Assembly: GCA_023055505.1 (NCBI GenBank)
Contig: JALIRH010000003.1
Coordinates: 31,188,842-31,252,841, forward strand
DNA length: 64,000 nucleotides
Direction: 5' to 3'
Origin: Callipepla californica brunnescens
Taxonomy: Eukaryota > Chordata > Aves > Galliformes > Odontophoridae
In this document: in pieces, positions 62,690-64,000 of the stretch
Numbering within the stretch: position 1 is the stretch's first letter
Layout: each line of letters begins with the position of its first letter
Made by a program: the position numbers and the translations under genes
Notes under the pieces: model-generated
Database searches by the model: none
Seen by the model: the letters and a program-made list of their open reading frames with translations, nothing else
Told to the model about the DNA's origin: nothing

Positions 62690-63100
62690 TGAAATCATGA
62701 AGCCAAATAAAATAAGCCGATCTTTTTGAGAACTTTCCAAGAGCTTCCCAGCTATTGGATGGGGAATATCATAAGGTAAACTATAATACATTACTTAATG
62801 TTGAATGACAGCATGTGAACCCAGAGCACTTCGATTAATACCAAGTGAGATTATGATATTCATGTTTTATAACAAATAAGTGGAAAGGGTCATGGTAAAG
62901 CCTGCACGTGCTAATGACACCGATTATTTAAGTACATTCATTTTGCACATTGCTGGGCATTATGCAAGGAACATTCAATGGACTGAATCCTAAGGCTGAT
63001 TCTTCACTATTGTTTAGTTTTAAGTAAAATGTCTATTGGCTTTAATAAGACCTTTGTTTAAATAAAGGAAATCACCTCAGGCATGACCCTTGTGGATATG
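62690..63100. promoter_or_regulatory. Candidate conserved noncoding element E
   Basis: AT-rich but not simple-sequence. It contains a palindromic E-box GCACGTGC at 62904-62911 followed at once by TAATGACA and GATTATT. ATTATGCAA lies at 62959-62967. A near-perfect palindrome CCTTTGTTTAAATAAAGG at 63051-63068 has SOX-like half-sites. Dense composite motifs of this type are typical of conserved enhancers. Whether it is conserved is untested. Confidence 0.27.
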
Positions 63101-64000
63101 TCTCATTGTCATGTTCAATATAGTAGTCTAAGCTCCTGTATTTGTGACATCCTGCTTCCTCTGGGCTTTCACGGCGTCATTTTCCCTCAAGTATTTGCCA
63201 GATTTTCAGATGTTTTCTCCAACTATCTGCTTAGACCAAGTTTCCCCAAGGCTGAAAAAGATGCTGAAGACTGCTCAGTACAGAAGGAGAAGCTGTGTTT
63301 TGCCGCAGTCCCATTAATTGTTGAAGAGATTTGGAACCAGAAGGCGAGTTGGTATGGGCTGCATTTCCAAGTTGGCTGTGAAAGCCACAGATTCACACAT
63401 GCCTTAAAGGACAACCATTCTCCCAGCCCAAGTGTAATGAGAAAACAATCCGGCGTGCCTTCCCTGCTGACTTTGCAGAAGTAACTAAGCTGTGAGCCTT
63501 AACTCTTACCACTCTGGGAAAGTAAAACACAAAGGGCAGCAATGACATCTTTAAAGAGACGGGAAACAAACTGGTGTTTGCCAAATGGAGAAGGGCCACA
63601 TGACTAAGCCAATAATGTTTACTTTAACACTTCCCAAAGCCTGCTAAAGATAGTAGAGAATAAAAATAAGCATGAGAGCTATCAAACTGAAGTAAGAGTA
63701 GTCAACAAGCGTCTTTAAAGTAGCAACATAAAGGAGGTGATTTGGAACTGTACATCCGAATAGGCTTTGTGCCAGCTTTTCTGGCCACTCAATATGAGGG
63801 ATATCTTATGGACAGGAGAGAACACCATGGGAACTGGGGAGTGATCCCAGTGTCCTCGATTTTAAGTAGATTCTGTAAAGCACCTGTGCTAATAATACCA
63901 TTACAGCTGTTCCCAGACTGTTCCATACAGCATCAGATCTAAGTCAGCACAACATTAAGGAGCATGAAGTAGAATCTGAATGTGGGAAACAGAAAGATCC
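63101..64000. other. Right end of window, no gene recognised
   Basis: A 133-codon plus-strand frame (63083-63484) has no recognisable domain or clear splice context. Nothing else identified up to the window edge. Confidence 0.45.

Noticed and set aside
63083..63484. 133-codon plus-strand frame near the right edge
   Set aside because: No recognisable domain and no supporting splice sites seen; probably chance.
1..64000. Search for CRISPR arrays, operons, toxin or viral systems
   Set aside because: The sequence is vertebrate. No direct-repeat/spacer array, no operon structure and no viral genes were recognised.

Overview
The window is vertebrate nuclear DNA, most likely from a bird and probably a galliform such as chicken or turkey. 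Interspersed repeats are sparse. Those I recognise are 5'-truncated CR1 LINE tails plus one internally deleted mariner of the type known in chicken as Galluhop or Mariner1_GG. There is no SINE carpet of mammalian type. I recognise no complete protein-coding gene, and no ORF resembles a protein family I know apart from short transposon remnants.

Left edge (1-1.7 kb): a CpG island with GC boxes and two CCAAT boxes 42 bp apart. It holds a consensus minus-strand splice donor (CAG|GTAAGG) at 891/890. The simplest reading is the promoter and first exon of a gene transcribed leftward out of the window. A weaker case exists for a divergent plus-strand transcript, with donor-like sites at 1419/1420 and 1678/1679.

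The remaining 62 kb is AT-rich, gene-poor sequence. It contains four CR1 fragments (2.0, 12.8, 13.5 and 43.6 kb), a dead mariner (55.9-56.4 kb), a decayed tRNA-like element (46.3 kb) and a perfect run of 34 AAGGG units (36.6 kb). There is a 16-bp perfect hairpin 370 bp before that run, and several poly(A), AT and GA tracts. One minus-strand interval (32279-32354) looks like an internal exon with good splice sites, but I cannot assign it to a gene.

Several blocks (about 28.1-28.5, 48.5-49.3, 57.7-58.1, 60.0-60.6 and 62.7-63.1 kb) have clustered transcription-factor-like motifs without repeat character. They are candidate conserved noncoding elements, as expected in the regulatory flank of a developmental gene or a large intron. 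That is inference and needs alignment to other amniotes. I found no CRISPR, operon, toxin or viral system, and no convincing new molecular system.
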